DNA of 64,000 nt from positions 1 to 64,000 of the forward strand of contig NZ_JASJEV010000001.1 of NCBI RefSeq assembly GCF_030067675.1, written 5' to 3'. Positions 41,220 to 49,601 of the stretch are shown piece after piece. The stretch comes from Chelatococcus albus (GTDB taxonomy: Bacteria; Pseudomonadota; Alphaproteobacteria; Rhizobiales; Beijerinckiaceae). The translations under genes and the position numbers were made by a program. Every line of letters starts with the position of its first letter. Position 1 is the first letter of the stretch. Under the pieces are notes generated by a model. The model did not search any database. It had not been told where the DNA came from and saw nothing but the letters and a program-made list of their open reading frames with translations.

Positions 41220-41816
41220 ATGAATCCCGAGATCCTGATTTCGCTGGGGATCTTCTCCGTCGTGACCTCCGTTACGCCGGGTCCCGACAATCTCATGCTG
41301 CTGGCCTCCGGCGTGAACTTCGGTCTTGCACGCACCCTGCCGCATTCCTTGGGAATCTCGTTCGGGTTCTTCCTCCTGTTGCTGGCCGTGGGCGCCGGCA
41401 TCGGCGGCCTGCTCACCGCCTGGCCCACGCTCCATGTGGCGCTGACGGGGATCAGCGCCGTCTGTCTTTTCTACCTCGCCTATCGTCTCGCGCTGAGCCG
41501 ATCCATCGGGAACGAGGAGGCGAGGAGCCGCCCGCTCACCTTCACGGAGGCCGCCTTCTTTCAGTGGGTCAATCCGAAGGCGTGGGTGATGGCGCTCTCC
41601 GGCATGGCACTCTACACGGACAAGGCGAGCCCGTTCCTGTCCATGCTCGTCGTCGCCGCTCTCTTCAGCCTCTTGAACTGGCCCTGCGTGGCGCTGTGGG
41701 CCACGTTCGGCACGATGCTGCGGCGGCTGCTGGCGCATGCGGCCAGGCTCAGATGGTTCAACCTGCTCATGGCAGCGCTCATGGCCATGAGCGTGATCCC
41801 GATCGTGATCGGGTAG
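41220..41816 (+). CDS. LysE/RhtB-family amino-acid exporter
   Basis: A 198-aa inner-membrane protein with about six helices and the LysE signature SVTPGPDNLMLLASGVNFGL near residues 17-36, followed by HSLGISFGFFLLLLAVGAGI and the mid-protein loop FQWVNPKAWVMALSGM. The length is normal. It exports amino acids or related compounds. The start lies 91 bases from the divergent MocR-type regulator start. Confidence 0.92.
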   Translation: MNPEILISLGIFSVVTSVTPGPDNLMLLASGVNFGLARTLPHSLGISFGFFLLLLAVGAGIGGLLTAWPTLHVALTGISAVCLFYLAYRLALSRSIGNEEARSRPLTFTEAAFFQWVNPKAWVMALSGMALYTDKASPFLSMLVVAALFSLLNWPCVALWATFGTMLRRLLAHAARLRWFNLLMAALMAMSVIPIVIG

Positions 41817-41903
41817 CCGCCTTTGCCGCACCGCGGCGGGGCTGGTCCTCGACTGCTGCGGCAAGAGCCGGCGATAACCGCAGGGTCAAGCAGGGACGCT
41901 CCC

Positions 41904-42122
41904 ATGGCTATCTTCGGCGACTATACGCAGGGCATTCTCGTGGCCTGGGCGGCCTTCGCACTCGCCACCGTCAGCCCCGGGCCGGCGCTCATGGCCACCA
42001 TGGGCACTGCAATGGGCTCCGGGCGCAGGGCGGGCATGGCGCTCGGGCTCGGCATTTGCTGCGGTTCCCTGACGTGGGGGCTGCTGGCCGCCTTCGGCCT
42101 GCGCCTCGTCCTGGATCGGTAG
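41904..42122 (+). pseudogene. truncated second LysE-family exporter (N-terminal 72 aa)
   Basis: The frame starts with MAIFGDYTQGILVAWAAFAL and has the family motif TVSPGPALMATMGTAMGSG, then breaks off after the second helix at AAFGLRLVLDR and stops. Family members are about 200 aa. The remaining two thirds are not found downstream, where the FhuC-type ATPase gene lies convergent. It looks like the cut edge of a segment replaced during insertion of the siderophore locus. Confidence 0.75.
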
Positions 42123-42206
42123 CTTTCTGTCACCGCCGCCCCGTGCCGGCCTTGCCGTGCACCCCGGTCGGAACAAGCGGTCGCCGCCCTTGGATCGGGT
42201 TCCCTG

Positions 42207-43115
42207 CTACCGGGCGACCGCGACGGGCAGGCCGGTCGACGGATGGGGCAGGACGTCCATGGCGATGCCGTAGATATTGCGGAGCTCTTCGGCGGTCATG
42301 ATGTCGCCGGGCGCGCCGCGCGCGACGAGCCGGCCGGTATGAAGGGCGATGATCTCGTCGCAGAAGCGCGCCGCCATGTTCACGTCGTGCAGGACCACGA
42401 GAATGCCGAGCCCCTTGTCCTTCGACAGCCGGTGAACGAGCGACAGCACCTCGATCTGGTGGGCGATGTCGAGGGCGGAGGTCGGCTCGTCGAGCAGTAG
42501 GCATTCCGCATCCTGCGCCACCAGCATCGCGAGCCAGGCGCGCTGGCGTTCTCCGCCCGACAGGGTGTCGACCAGCCGGTCGGCGAACGGGGCGGTGTCG
42601 GTGAGTGCCATCGCCTCGTCGACCTTGTCGCGGTCGGTCGCGCCGAAGCGCCCGAGCGCGCCGTGCCACGGGTAGCGTCCCAGCGCCACCAGTTCCTTGA
42701 CCAGCATGCCGGACGCCGGCGGCAGCGCCTGCGGCAGATAGGCGACCTTGCGGGCGAAGGCGCGGTCGCCCCAATCCTTCACGTCCCGGCCCTCGAAGCG
42801 GATGCTGCCGCCGGAGGGAGGATGCTGGCGCGCGAGGATCTTCAGGAGCGTCGATTTCCCGGAGCCATTGTGTCCGATCAGGCCGAGCACGCGGCGCGAC
42901 GGAATCTCCAGCGTCAGCGGCTCGAGGAGGGCACGGCCCGCGACGGAAAAGGACACGCGCTCGAGCGCGAACAGCGGCACGTCATGGCGCCCGGCACCGG
43001 CCGGCCGCGCGATGCCCAGAGCCGTTGCCGGGTCGATCACATCGGAAGTTGCCCCGGCGGGAGCCGGTCGGCGTTCGGCCTCGGTGCCGCTATCGGGGAA
43101 TACACGCAGGTTCAC
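42207..43115 (-). CDS. fhuC: ferric-hydroxamate ABC transporter ATPase, FhuC type
   Basis: A 302-aa ABC ATPase with Walker A GHNGSGKST, Q-loop YLPQALPP, signature LSGGERQRAWLAMLVAQ, Walker B CLLLDEPTSALD and the His switch VVLHDVNMAARF. The phrase TLLKILARQHPPSGG is typical of FhuC/FepC. The first about 50 residues are an extra N-terminal extension. The start is uncertain (GTG at 43115 or TTG at 43127). It follows the NRPS gene on the same strand and is probably co-transcribed. It supplies the ATPase that is missing from the fhuB/fhuD-like pair at 51.7-54.7 kb. Confidence 0.88.
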   Translation of the reverse strand: MNLRVFPDSGTEAERRPAPAGATSDVIDPATALGIARPAGAGRHDVPLFALERVSFSVAGRALLEPLTLEIPSRRVLGLIGHNGSGKSTLLKILARQHPPSGGSIRFEGRDVKDWGDRAFARKVAYLPQALPPASGMLVKELVALGRYPWHGALGRFGATDRDKVDEAMALTDTAPFADRLVDTLSGGERQRAWLAMLVAQDAECLLLDEPTSALDIAHQIEVLSLVHRLSKDKGLGILVVLHDVNMAARFCDEIIALHTGRLVARGAPGDIMTAEELRNIYGIAMDVLPHPSTGLPVAVAR

Positions 43116-43247
43116 GGTGCCGCCCAATCAAGTTGCATCTGAACATCCGAGCCCAGAACCCTTTCAGTGCTCGATTCATCCGGCTCGCGCCGACGCGGCC
43201 GGCCGCCGCGCCGGGATCCCGCCAGGCGGACCACGGCGGCCTCGTCT

Positions 43248-46115
43248 TCATCGCGCCACCGCCGCAAGGCGCAGCTGTCGGCGAGACGCGGCACGGCCCG
43301 TCAGGTTCGCCTCCACGCTGGCGGCGAAACTCGCGTGGAACGCCTCGGCCGTGACGATATTGAGGTGATCGGTCCCGGGGACGACCTCCACGCGCTCCAC
43401 CCGGTTCGAATAGTCCCGCCAGTCGATCAGCTTGAAGCCTCGGCGGATCGATTCCTCCGCGATCCAGGCATGGATGGGGCAGTCGAAACGCTCCATCCGG
43501 TAGTTGCGGAAGATCATCGCATTCTCGATCAGCGTCCAGAAGATGTGCTCGCGGCTGCCGATGTCCGGACCGTCGAGCGGCAGATCTTCCTTGCTGTTGT
43601 GCACGTAGGCGAGGAAGCGCGTGTAGACGTCGGCGTCCATGCGCGCGAAGAGGCTCTCCCAGCCGGCGCGCATCCGCGTGCGCCCGAGCCAGGCGGCGAT
43701 CCGGCGCTCGAGCATGGCGCGATCGGAAGGATCGAGGACGACCTCGGCATTGACCGCGAATTCCGCATCGAGGGCGCAGACGTCGAGCATGCCGACGAAG
43801 TTCATCTCGACGCTCGTGCCCAGGAGCCGGGCTGTCTCGTAGGCGAGGATGCCGCCCCATGACCAGCCGAGCAGGGTGCAGGGCACGCCGCCGCTCGCCC
43901 GGCGGATGTGGTCGGCGTAGCGGCCCGCGAGCTCCTCGACGCTCGCGGTTCGCGTCTTGTCCTGTGTCAGCGAGTAGCAGATGAAGGCCGTGGCCGGCTG
44001 ATCGGGCCCGAGATGCGCCACGAGCTTCGCATATTCGCGCGTGCTGACGAGGAGGCCGGGGAAGCAGTAGAGCATCGGGCGGCTGCCGCTGCGCCGCATG
44101 TGGACGACCTCGGGCTCCCCGGCCGCTCCTGCGGCGATGGCGGCGGCGAGCTCCGCCACCGTCTGGTGATTGAAGAGCTGGGCGATGGTGATCCCCCTGT
44201 CCGGGAAGAGGCCCGCGAGGCGGCTCAACACCTTGAGCGCCGTGAGCGAATTGCCGCCGAGCTCGAAGAAGTTCTGGTCGATGCCCACGGCTCGCAGGCC
44301 GAGCACCTCCTGCCAGATGTCGGCGATGTCGCTCTCCATAGCCGTGCGCGGCGGGAGAAGGGACGCGGTCTCGATGTCCGGGGCGGGCAGGGCGGCCCTG
44401 TCGAGCTTGCCGTTCGGCGTGAAGGGCAGGCTGTCGAGGACCACGATGCGCGAGGGCACCATATAGTCCGGCAGGCTGCGGGCCAGCGCCGTGCGCAGGG
44501 CGGTCGGCTCCATCTGCGCGCCGGCCGCGGGAACCACGTAGCCGACGAGCATGGAACCGCCCGGCCCCTCGCGCAGTGCGGCGGCCGAGGCGCTCACCGC
44601 CTCGAGTTCAGCCAGCCGAGCCTCGACCTCGCCGAGCTCGATGCGGAAGCCGCGCAGCTTCACCTGCTGGTCGCGGCGGCCGAGGTAGTCGATGGCGCCA
44701 TCCTCCCGCCGGCGCACGAGATCGCCTGTGCGATACATGCGCCCGCCGCCGCCGGCGAAGGGATCCGGCAGGAAGCGCTCGGCCGTGGCACCCGGCCGCC
44801 GATGGTAGCCGCGGGCAAGACCGTCGCCGCCGATGAAGAGCTCGCCGACGGAGCCCTCCGGGACCGGGGCGAGCCGCTCGTCCAGAATGTAGGCGTGGCG
44901 GGGGCCGACAGCCCGGCCGATCGGGGCATAGGCCCCCGTGAAGCTCTCGCTGGCCGGCACCTTCCAGGCAAGCGGCGAGATGACCGCCTCGGTCGGCCCG
45001 TAGCCGTTGATGAGCCATTGCGGTCGGAGGGCGCGCTTGACGAGTGCGAAGGTCGCCGGCGACATGCCCTCGCCACCGAAGGAATAGAGCCGCACGGGCG
45101 GTGCCGAACCCACCTCCTCGGCCCATTCGGCAACCTGATGCAGGTAGCGCGGCGGAAAGCCCGCATTCGTGACGCCGTGGCGCCCCATGGCGGCGAGGGT
45201 TTCGCCGGCGCTCCACAGGTCCTGGTCGCGCAGCACAATGCTGCCGCCGAAGGCGAGCGGCACCATCCAGCGCTCGTGCGCGCCGTCGAAGCTCACCGAC
45301 AGGAAATGCAGTTCGCGTGACAGCGGCGTCATGTCGTAGAGGTCGCCGGTCGCGAGGCAATGGGCCGCGAGCGGGCCGTGCGCCACGGCGACGCCCTTCG
45401 GCCGTCCCGTGGAGCCGGAGGTATAGATGAGATAGGCGAGCTGGTCGGGATGGACCGGCACATCGGGGTCCGTGCCGGGCATGGCCGATGGCGCCGGCCC
45501 GTCGCAGGCCACGAGCATCGTGCCGGGCAGGTCCGGCAGCCGGGCGGCGAGGCGGCGCTCGATCAGGACGAGGGTGACGCCCGCGTCCCCGAGCACATGG
45601 GCGATGCGCTCGGCCGGGTGGCCGGGATCCACCGGCACGAAGGCGCCTCCCGCCTTGAGCACGGCGAGGAAGGCCACGATCATGGCCGGTGAGCGCTCGA
45701 GCGCGACGCCGACGCGCATCTCGGGCGCAAGGCCGAGCGCGAGGAGATGCCGGGCAAGACGATTGGCCTCGGCATCGAGGGCGGCGAAGCTGACGGTCTC
45801 GTCGCCCTGGATCACGGCCGGGGCGTCCGGGCGGACGCGGGCATGGTCGGCGATCAGGCGGTGCACCGGGGCCGGCGCCCCCGGGCCGGCCTGCCAGGCG
45901 GGGTGGACCGCGGGGCCGGCGAGGAAGTCACGCAGCCGGCGCGGCCGCATGTCTCCCCAGATGACGTCGATATGAGCGCAGCATGCCTCGCGCGTCCCGG
46001 TGAAGCCGGTTGACCGCCAGCCGTCCGGCGTCGCGTGGCCGCGGAGCCAGATCGAGAATTGCTCCGCACCGTTCACCACCACGTCGAAGATGGTGTCCTC
46101 GTCGTCGATCGCCAT
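43248..46115 (-). CDS. MbtH-A-PCP-TE nonribosomal peptide synthetase for hydroxamate siderophore
   Basis: A 955-aa synthetase. Residues 1-70 are an MbtH-like domain (FDVVVNGAEQFSIWL, DGWRSTGF, DMRPRRLRDFL) fused to the enzyme it normally assists. An adenylation domain (about 85-575) has LIYTSGSTGRPKG, INGYGPTE and YRTGDLVRRREDG. By hand alignment to GrsA the pocket reads roughly D-G-E-G-Y-F-G-I-S. A carrier domain has FFELGGNSL with Ser about 623, and a thioesterase has GWSWGG with Ser about 752. No condensation domain is present. This architecture recalls VbsS of vicibactin, where one module is used repeatedly and the TE joins and cyclises units. The likely building block is an N5-acyl-N5-hydroxyornithine made by the divergent operon. 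An ECF-type promoter box lies at 46150-46175. Confidence 0.9.
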   Translation of the reverse strand: MAIDDEDTIFDVVVNGAEQFSIWLRGHATPDGWRSTGFTGTREACCAHIDVIWGDMRPRRLRDFLAGPAVHPAWQAGPGAPAPVHRLIADHARVRPDAPAVIQGDETVSFAALDAEANRLARHLLALGLAPEMRVGVALERSPAMIVAFLAVLKAGGAFVPVDPGHPAERIAHVLGDAGVTLVLIERRLAARLPDLPGTMLVACDGPAPSAMPGTDPDVPVHPDQLAYLIYTSGSTGRPKGVAVAHGPLAAHCLATGDLYDMTPLSRELHFLSVSFDGAHERWMVPLAFGGSIVLRDQDLWSAGETLAAMGRHGVTNAGFPPRYLHQVAEWAEEVGSAPPVRLYSFGGEGMSPATFALVKRALRPQWLINGYGPTEAVISPLAWKVPASESFTGAYAPIGRAVGPRHAYILDERLAPVPEGSVGELFIGGDGLARGYHRRPGATAERFLPDPFAGGGGRMYRTGDLVRRREDGAIDYLGRRDQQVKLRGFRIELGEVEARLAELEAVSASAAALREGPGGSMLVGYVVPAAGAQMEPTALRTALARSLPDYMVPSRIVVLDSLPFTPNGKLDRAALPAPDIETASLLPPRTAMESDIADIWQEVLGLRAVGIDQNFFELGGNSLTALKVLSRLAGLFPDRGITIAQLFNHQTVAELAAAIAAGAAGEPEVVHMRRSGSRPMLYCFPGLLVSTREYAKLVAHLGPDQPATAFICYSLTQDKTRTASVEELAGRYADHIRRASGGVPCTLLGWSWGGILAYETARLLGTSVEMNFVGMLDVCALDAEFAVNAEVVLDPSDRAMLERRIAAWLGRTRMRAGWESLFARMDADVYTRFLAYVHNSKEDLPLDGPDIGSREHIFWTLIENAMIFRNYRMERFDCPIHAWIAEESIRRGFKLIDWRDYSNRVERVEVVPGTDHLNIVTAEAFHASFAASVEANLTGRAASRRQLRLAAVAR

Positions 46116-46149
46116 TGCGCGTCCCGTCCTGCTTCGGCCGTGTTCCTAA

Positions 46150-46175
46150 GACGGACGAGGCGGCGGAAAATTTCG
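46150..46175 (-). promoter_or_regulatory. FecI-type ECF sigma promoter before NRPS gene
   Basis: On the minus strand it reads CGAAATTT, 14 bases, CGTC (continuing CGTCTTAG), about 35 bases before the NRPS ATG. It has the same layout as the boxes at 46215-46240 and 57238-57263. Confidence 0.6.
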
Positions 46176-46214
46176 GAGATCCTGCCGCCGGCGGCGATCG
46201 TCCCGCAGTCGTCG

Positions 46215-46240
46215 TGAAAAATCCCCCAGCCGCATTCGTC
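46215..46240 (+). promoter_or_regulatory. FecI-type ECF sigma promoter before biosynthesis/export operon
   Basis: TGAAAAAT, 14 bases, CGTC lies 31 bases upstream of the acyltransferase ATG. The left element is identical to the one before the TonB receptor gene (57238-57263), with the same 14-base spacing. Confidence 0.68.
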
Positions 46241-46271
46241 GTTCCTTCGACGCGTGACGAAAGGGACGGCC

Positions 46272-47414
46272 ATGGGCATTGCGCACCGCACATCAGGCGA
46301 GACCGCATTCACGTCCTTCAACGCCGAGGGAGCCGGGCGGGTCACGACCCTGCGCTCCGGCGGCTCCTTCGTCGTGCAGGAGGATGGCAGGCCCCTGGTC
46401 ACGCTCGCCCTCGAAGCTGGCGGGGAAGGGCGCCTGGCGTTGCGGCAGGCGGGCACCGAAGCACCGGACACGCAGCTTCGCGCCGCGCTCGCCGGGTTCG
46501 AGGCCCTCTTCGCCCTGGAACCGCAGCGCGAAGGCGTGGCGCTCGATGCCGACAGCTGGGCCCCGCTGCGCGCCGCCCTTCTGCGCAGCGGCGCAGCACT
46601 TGCCGGCGAAGGGGGAGGGCTCGAGGTGCGGGCCTCGCTCCTCTGGCAGCTGCCGCAACTCTGGCTGCGACCGCCCCTCGCCGCGCCCTTTCCCCCGCAT
46701 CATGTCCTGACGGCGGGGCGGCGCCACCCCCTGCGGGCACCGAAGCCCGAGGGCGAGGTCTATGCGCGCCACATCCCCTGGCTCGGGCAGACGCTCACCT
46801 TCCGCGCCGCGACCCTCGACGCCGATCTCGCCCGCCTCAACCGCTGGATGAACGATCCGCGTGTCGCCGCCGTCTGGAACGAGGAGGGCGATATCGGGAA
46901 GCACCGGGCCTATCTCGCCGGGCTCATCACCGATCCCCACATGCTGCCGCTCGTCGGGTGCTTCGACGGCGTGCCCTTCGGCTATTTCGAGGTCTACTGG
47001 GCGAAGGAGAACCGCCTCGGCCCCTTCTACGACGCGGAGGACTACGACCGCGGCTGGCATGTGCTCATCGGCGAGGAGGCCTATCGCGGCCGGCAATGGA
47101 TCGCGGCATGGCTGCCCTCGCTGATGCACTACCTCTTCCTCGACGATTGCCGCACCCAGCGCATCGTCGGCGAGCCGCGGGCGGACCACCACCAGCAGAT
47201 CCGCAATCTCGACAAGGCGGGCTTCGCCAAGGTCAAGCAGTTCGACTTCCCGCACAAGCGGGCGCTGCTCGTCATGCTGCTGCGCGAGCGCTTCTTCAGC
47301 GACCGGTTGTGGAACCCCGCGGCCGAGCCGGAGCCGCCGCGGGAGGGAGCGGGCGCCGCACCGCGGCGGGTGCGGATCGCCGCGCGCGAGACCGCATTGC
47401 CAGTCGGGGCGTGA
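46272..47414 (+). CDS. siderophore N-acyltransferase, IucB/VbsA-like
   Basis: A 380-aa protein. The C-terminal about 190 residues are a GNAT fold of the siderophore type: RLNRWMNDPRVAAVWNEEGD, GYFEVYWAKENRLGPFYDAEDYDRGWHVLIGE, then RTQRIVGEPRADHHQQIRNLDKAGF. Such enzymes (IucB, RhbD, VbsA) transfer acetyl or hydroxyacyl groups to an N-hydroxylated amine, forming the hydroxamate. The N-terminal half is a less conserved beta-rich region. ATG at 46272 is preceded by AAGGGA. It is first in the operon acyltransferase, monooxygenase, GNAT, MATE and has an ECF-type promoter box just upstream. Confidence 0.88.
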   Translation: MGIAHRTSGETAFTSFNAEGAGRVTTLRSGGSFVVQEDGRPLVTLALEAGGEGRLALRQAGTEAPDTQLRAALAGFEALFALEPQREGVALDADSWAPLRAALLRSGAALAGEGGGLEVRASLLWQLPQLWLRPPLAAPFPPHHVLTAGRRHPLRAPKPEGEVYARHIPWLGQTLTFRAATLDADLARLNRWMNDPRVAAVWNEEGDIGKHRAYLAGLITDPHMLPLVGCFDGVPFGYFEVYWAKENRLGPFYDAEDYDRGWHVLIGEEAYRGRQWIAAWLPSLMHYLFLDDCRTQRIVGEPRADHHQQIRNLDKAGFAKVKQFDFPHKRALLVMLLRERFFSDRLWNPAAEPEPPREGAGAAPRRVRIAARETALPVGA

Positions 47415-47442
47415 CATCATCCTTCAACCGGCAGGTGTATCC

Positions 47443-48786
47443 ATGAACGCTCATGACCGGATCCACGACGTGATCGGCGTCGGCTTCGGCCCCTCCAACC
47501 TGGCGCTCGCCATCGCGCTCGACGAGATCGCCCGGCGCGACCAGCCGGGCCTCTCCTTCCATTTCGTCGAGAGGCAGCCCCGCTTGACCTGGCACGGCGG
47601 CATGCTGCTGCCGGGCAGCGACATGCAGATCTCCTTCCTCAAGGACCTCGTGTCGCTGCGCGATCCGACGAGCCCCTTCACCTTCGTCAACTACCTGCAC
47701 GAGAAGGGGAGGCTGGAAGCCTTCATCAATCGCAAGACGTTCTTTCCGAGCCGCGTCGAGTTCAACGATTACCTGCGCTGGGCGGCGTCGCGGTTCGACA
47801 GCCATTGCAGCTATGGCGAGGAGGTCGTGGCCATCGAGCCGCATGTCGCCCACGGCCTGGTCGTCGCCCTCGATGTGCGCTCACGGTCGGCGGCCGGCGG
47901 GGAGCGCGTGCGCCGCGCGCGGAACATCGTCATCGCCGCGGGCGGCACGCCGAGCGTGCCCGATTGTTTCGTCCCCTTCGCCGCGGATGCGCGCATCCTC
48001 CACTCCTCCGGCTATCTCGACGGCATTGCCGGGCTCGGCCTCGCCGACCGGCCGGCCTCCCGGGTCGCTGTGATCGGCGGCGGGCAGAGCGCGGCGGAAA
48101 TCCTCATGGACCTGCACGGCCGCTTCTCGCGGCTGCGCGCCGATCTTGTTCTGCGCGCCCGCGCCCTGAAGCCCGCCGACGACAGCCCCTTCGTCAACGA
48201 GATCTTCAGCCCGGCGGGAACGGACATCTTCTTTCGCCAGTCGCAGGAGGCGCGCCGGGCTTTCCTCGACGAGTTCCGCAACACCAACTACGCGGTCGTC
48301 GATCTCGACCTCATCCAGAGGGTCTATGACGTCCTCTACGAGCAGCGCGTGGAAGGCGAGAGGCGGCTCACCGTTCTGAGCGGCTGCGAAGTCCTGGAGG
48401 CTGCTGCGGATGCGGAGGGCATCGCCCTGACCCTGCGCGACCGGCAGGGCGGCCCGCCGGAACGGCGGGCCTATGACGCCGTCATCCTCGCGACGGGCTA
48501 TCGCCGCGATCCAGACCCGCGCTTCCTGCAGCATCTTGGGCCCTATCTCCGCGGGCTTTCGGTCGACCGGCACTATCGGCTGCGGACCACGGACGACTGC
48601 GAGCCGGCGATCTTCCTCCAGGGGCTTTCCGAAACGACGCACGGGCTGAGCGACAGCCTCCTGTCCGTGATCGCCGTGCGCGCCCGCGAGATCGCCGAGG
48701 CCCTCGTCGGGCTGAGGGCCCGACCGAGCAGCCCGGTTCTGCCGGGGCGGTTCGCGCGGGCCATGCGTGTGGCGGCGTCCTCATGA
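47443..48786 (+). CDS. L-ornithine/L-lysine N-monooxygenase for siderophore biosynthesis
   Basis: A 447-aa flavoprotein. The FAD motif VIGVGFGPSNLALAIAL, the NADPH motif VAVIGGGQSAAEILMDL and the ATGYRRDPDPRF motif near the end define the IucD/PvdA/VbsO family. It hydroxylates the side-chain amine of ornithine (or lysine) using NADPH and O2, the committed step to hydroxamates. Context with a single-module NRPS and VbsA-like acyltransferase favours ornithine. It overlaps the next gene by 4 bases (ATGA). Confidence 0.93.
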   Translation: MNAHDRIHDVIGVGFGPSNLALAIALDEIARRDQPGLSFHFVERQPRLTWHGGMLLPGSDMQISFLKDLVSLRDPTSPFTFVNYLHEKGRLEAFINRKTFFPSRVEFNDYLRWAASRFDSHCSYGEEVVAIEPHVAHGLVVALDVRSRSAAGGERVRRARNIVIAAGGTPSVPDCFVPFAADARILHSSGYLDGIAGLGLADRPASRVAVIGGGQSAAEILMDLHGRFSRLRADLVLRARALKPADDSPFVNEIFSPAGTDIFFRQSQEARRAFLDEFRNTNYAVVDLDLIQRVYDVLYEQRVEGERRLTVLSGCEVLEAAADAEGIALTLRDRQGGPPERRAYDAVILATGYRRDPDPRFLQHLGPYLRGLSVDRHYRLRTTDDCEPAIFLQGLSETTHGLSDSLLSVIAVRAREIAEALVGLRARPSSPVLPGRFARAMRVAASS

Positions 48787-49595
48787 GCATGACGCGGGCG
48801 GTGACGAAGCCGGACGGGCCGCGTGCCACCGCTCCGAGCGCAGATGTACTCGTCGCGGCGCACCTGCGCATGCTCTCGGGCAGCTATCTCCCGGAGGTGG
48901 TGGCCGGACCCGGGCGAGCGATCTACGCCTGGTCCGCGCATGTCCCCGACGTGACCATGAACTTCGCGGTTCGCCTCGGGCCCTCCGATGTCGGCTGGCT
49001 CGTGCGGATGGCGCGCGAAAGGGCCCGCGCGCCCGCCCTTCTCGCCGCGGACGAAGCGGCGGCCCGGATCGGCGAGGCAGAGCGTGCGACGGTCTATCCG
49101 GCGCGGTGGATGGTGGCCCCCTGTACGCGCAGCGACAACGGAGAACTGCCGGTGCTCGGCCTGTCGGCTTCCGTGACCGAGGCGGCGGCGCCCGACCCGC
49201 ATTTCTTCCAGGTCTTCGCCGGCTGCCACGCCACGGAGGCCATCGACGCCCATGTGCGGTGCTTCTATGTGCCGGCGCTCATGGCCAGCCGGCTGCCGGC
49301 GCGCATCCTGAGCCGCCATTTCGTGATCTTCGAGGCCGGGGAGCCCGTGGCCTGCGCCACGCTCCACGTCGAAGGGCGGCTGGCAGGCCTCTACAATGTC
49401 GGGACGCTCCGCTCGCACCAGCGCCGGGGCATCGGCGAGGCTCTCGCGCGCCACGTGGTCGACCACGCGGCGGCGCTAGGCTGCACGCACGTGTTCCTGC
49501 AATGTGCGGCGGGCACGCATCTCGAGCGGTTGTACGCCCGGGCTGGTTTTCGCACGGCGTTCTCGCCCTTCCTCGTCTGCCTCGATCCGGACTGA
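48783..49595 (+). CDS. GNAT-family N-acetyltransferase in siderophore operon
   Basis: A 270-aa protein whose C-terminal about 120 residues form a GNAT domain (GRLAGLYNVGTLRSHQRRGIG with the Q/RxxGxG/A acetyl-CoA motif, then LYARAGFR). The N-terminal half is unrecognised. ATGA overlap with the monooxygenase gene and a 6-base gap to the MATE gene show one operon. By analogy with VbsC of the vicibactin pathway it may acetylate the alpha-amino groups of the assembled siderophore; this is inference from position. Confidence 0.78.
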   Translation: MSMTRAVTKPDGPRATAPSADVLVAAHLRMLSGSYLPEVVAGPGRAIYAWSAHVPDVTMNFAVRLGPSDVGWLVRMARERARAPALLAADEAAARIGEAERATVYPARWMVAPCTRSDNGELPVLGLSASVTEAAAPDPHFFQVFAGCHATEAIDAHVRCFYVPALMASRLPARILSRHFVIFEAGEPVACATLHVEGRLAGLYNVGTLRSHQRRGIGEALARHVVDHAAALGCTHVFLQCAAGTHLERLYARAGFRTAFSPFLVCLDPD

Positions 49596-49601
49596 GGCTC
49601 G

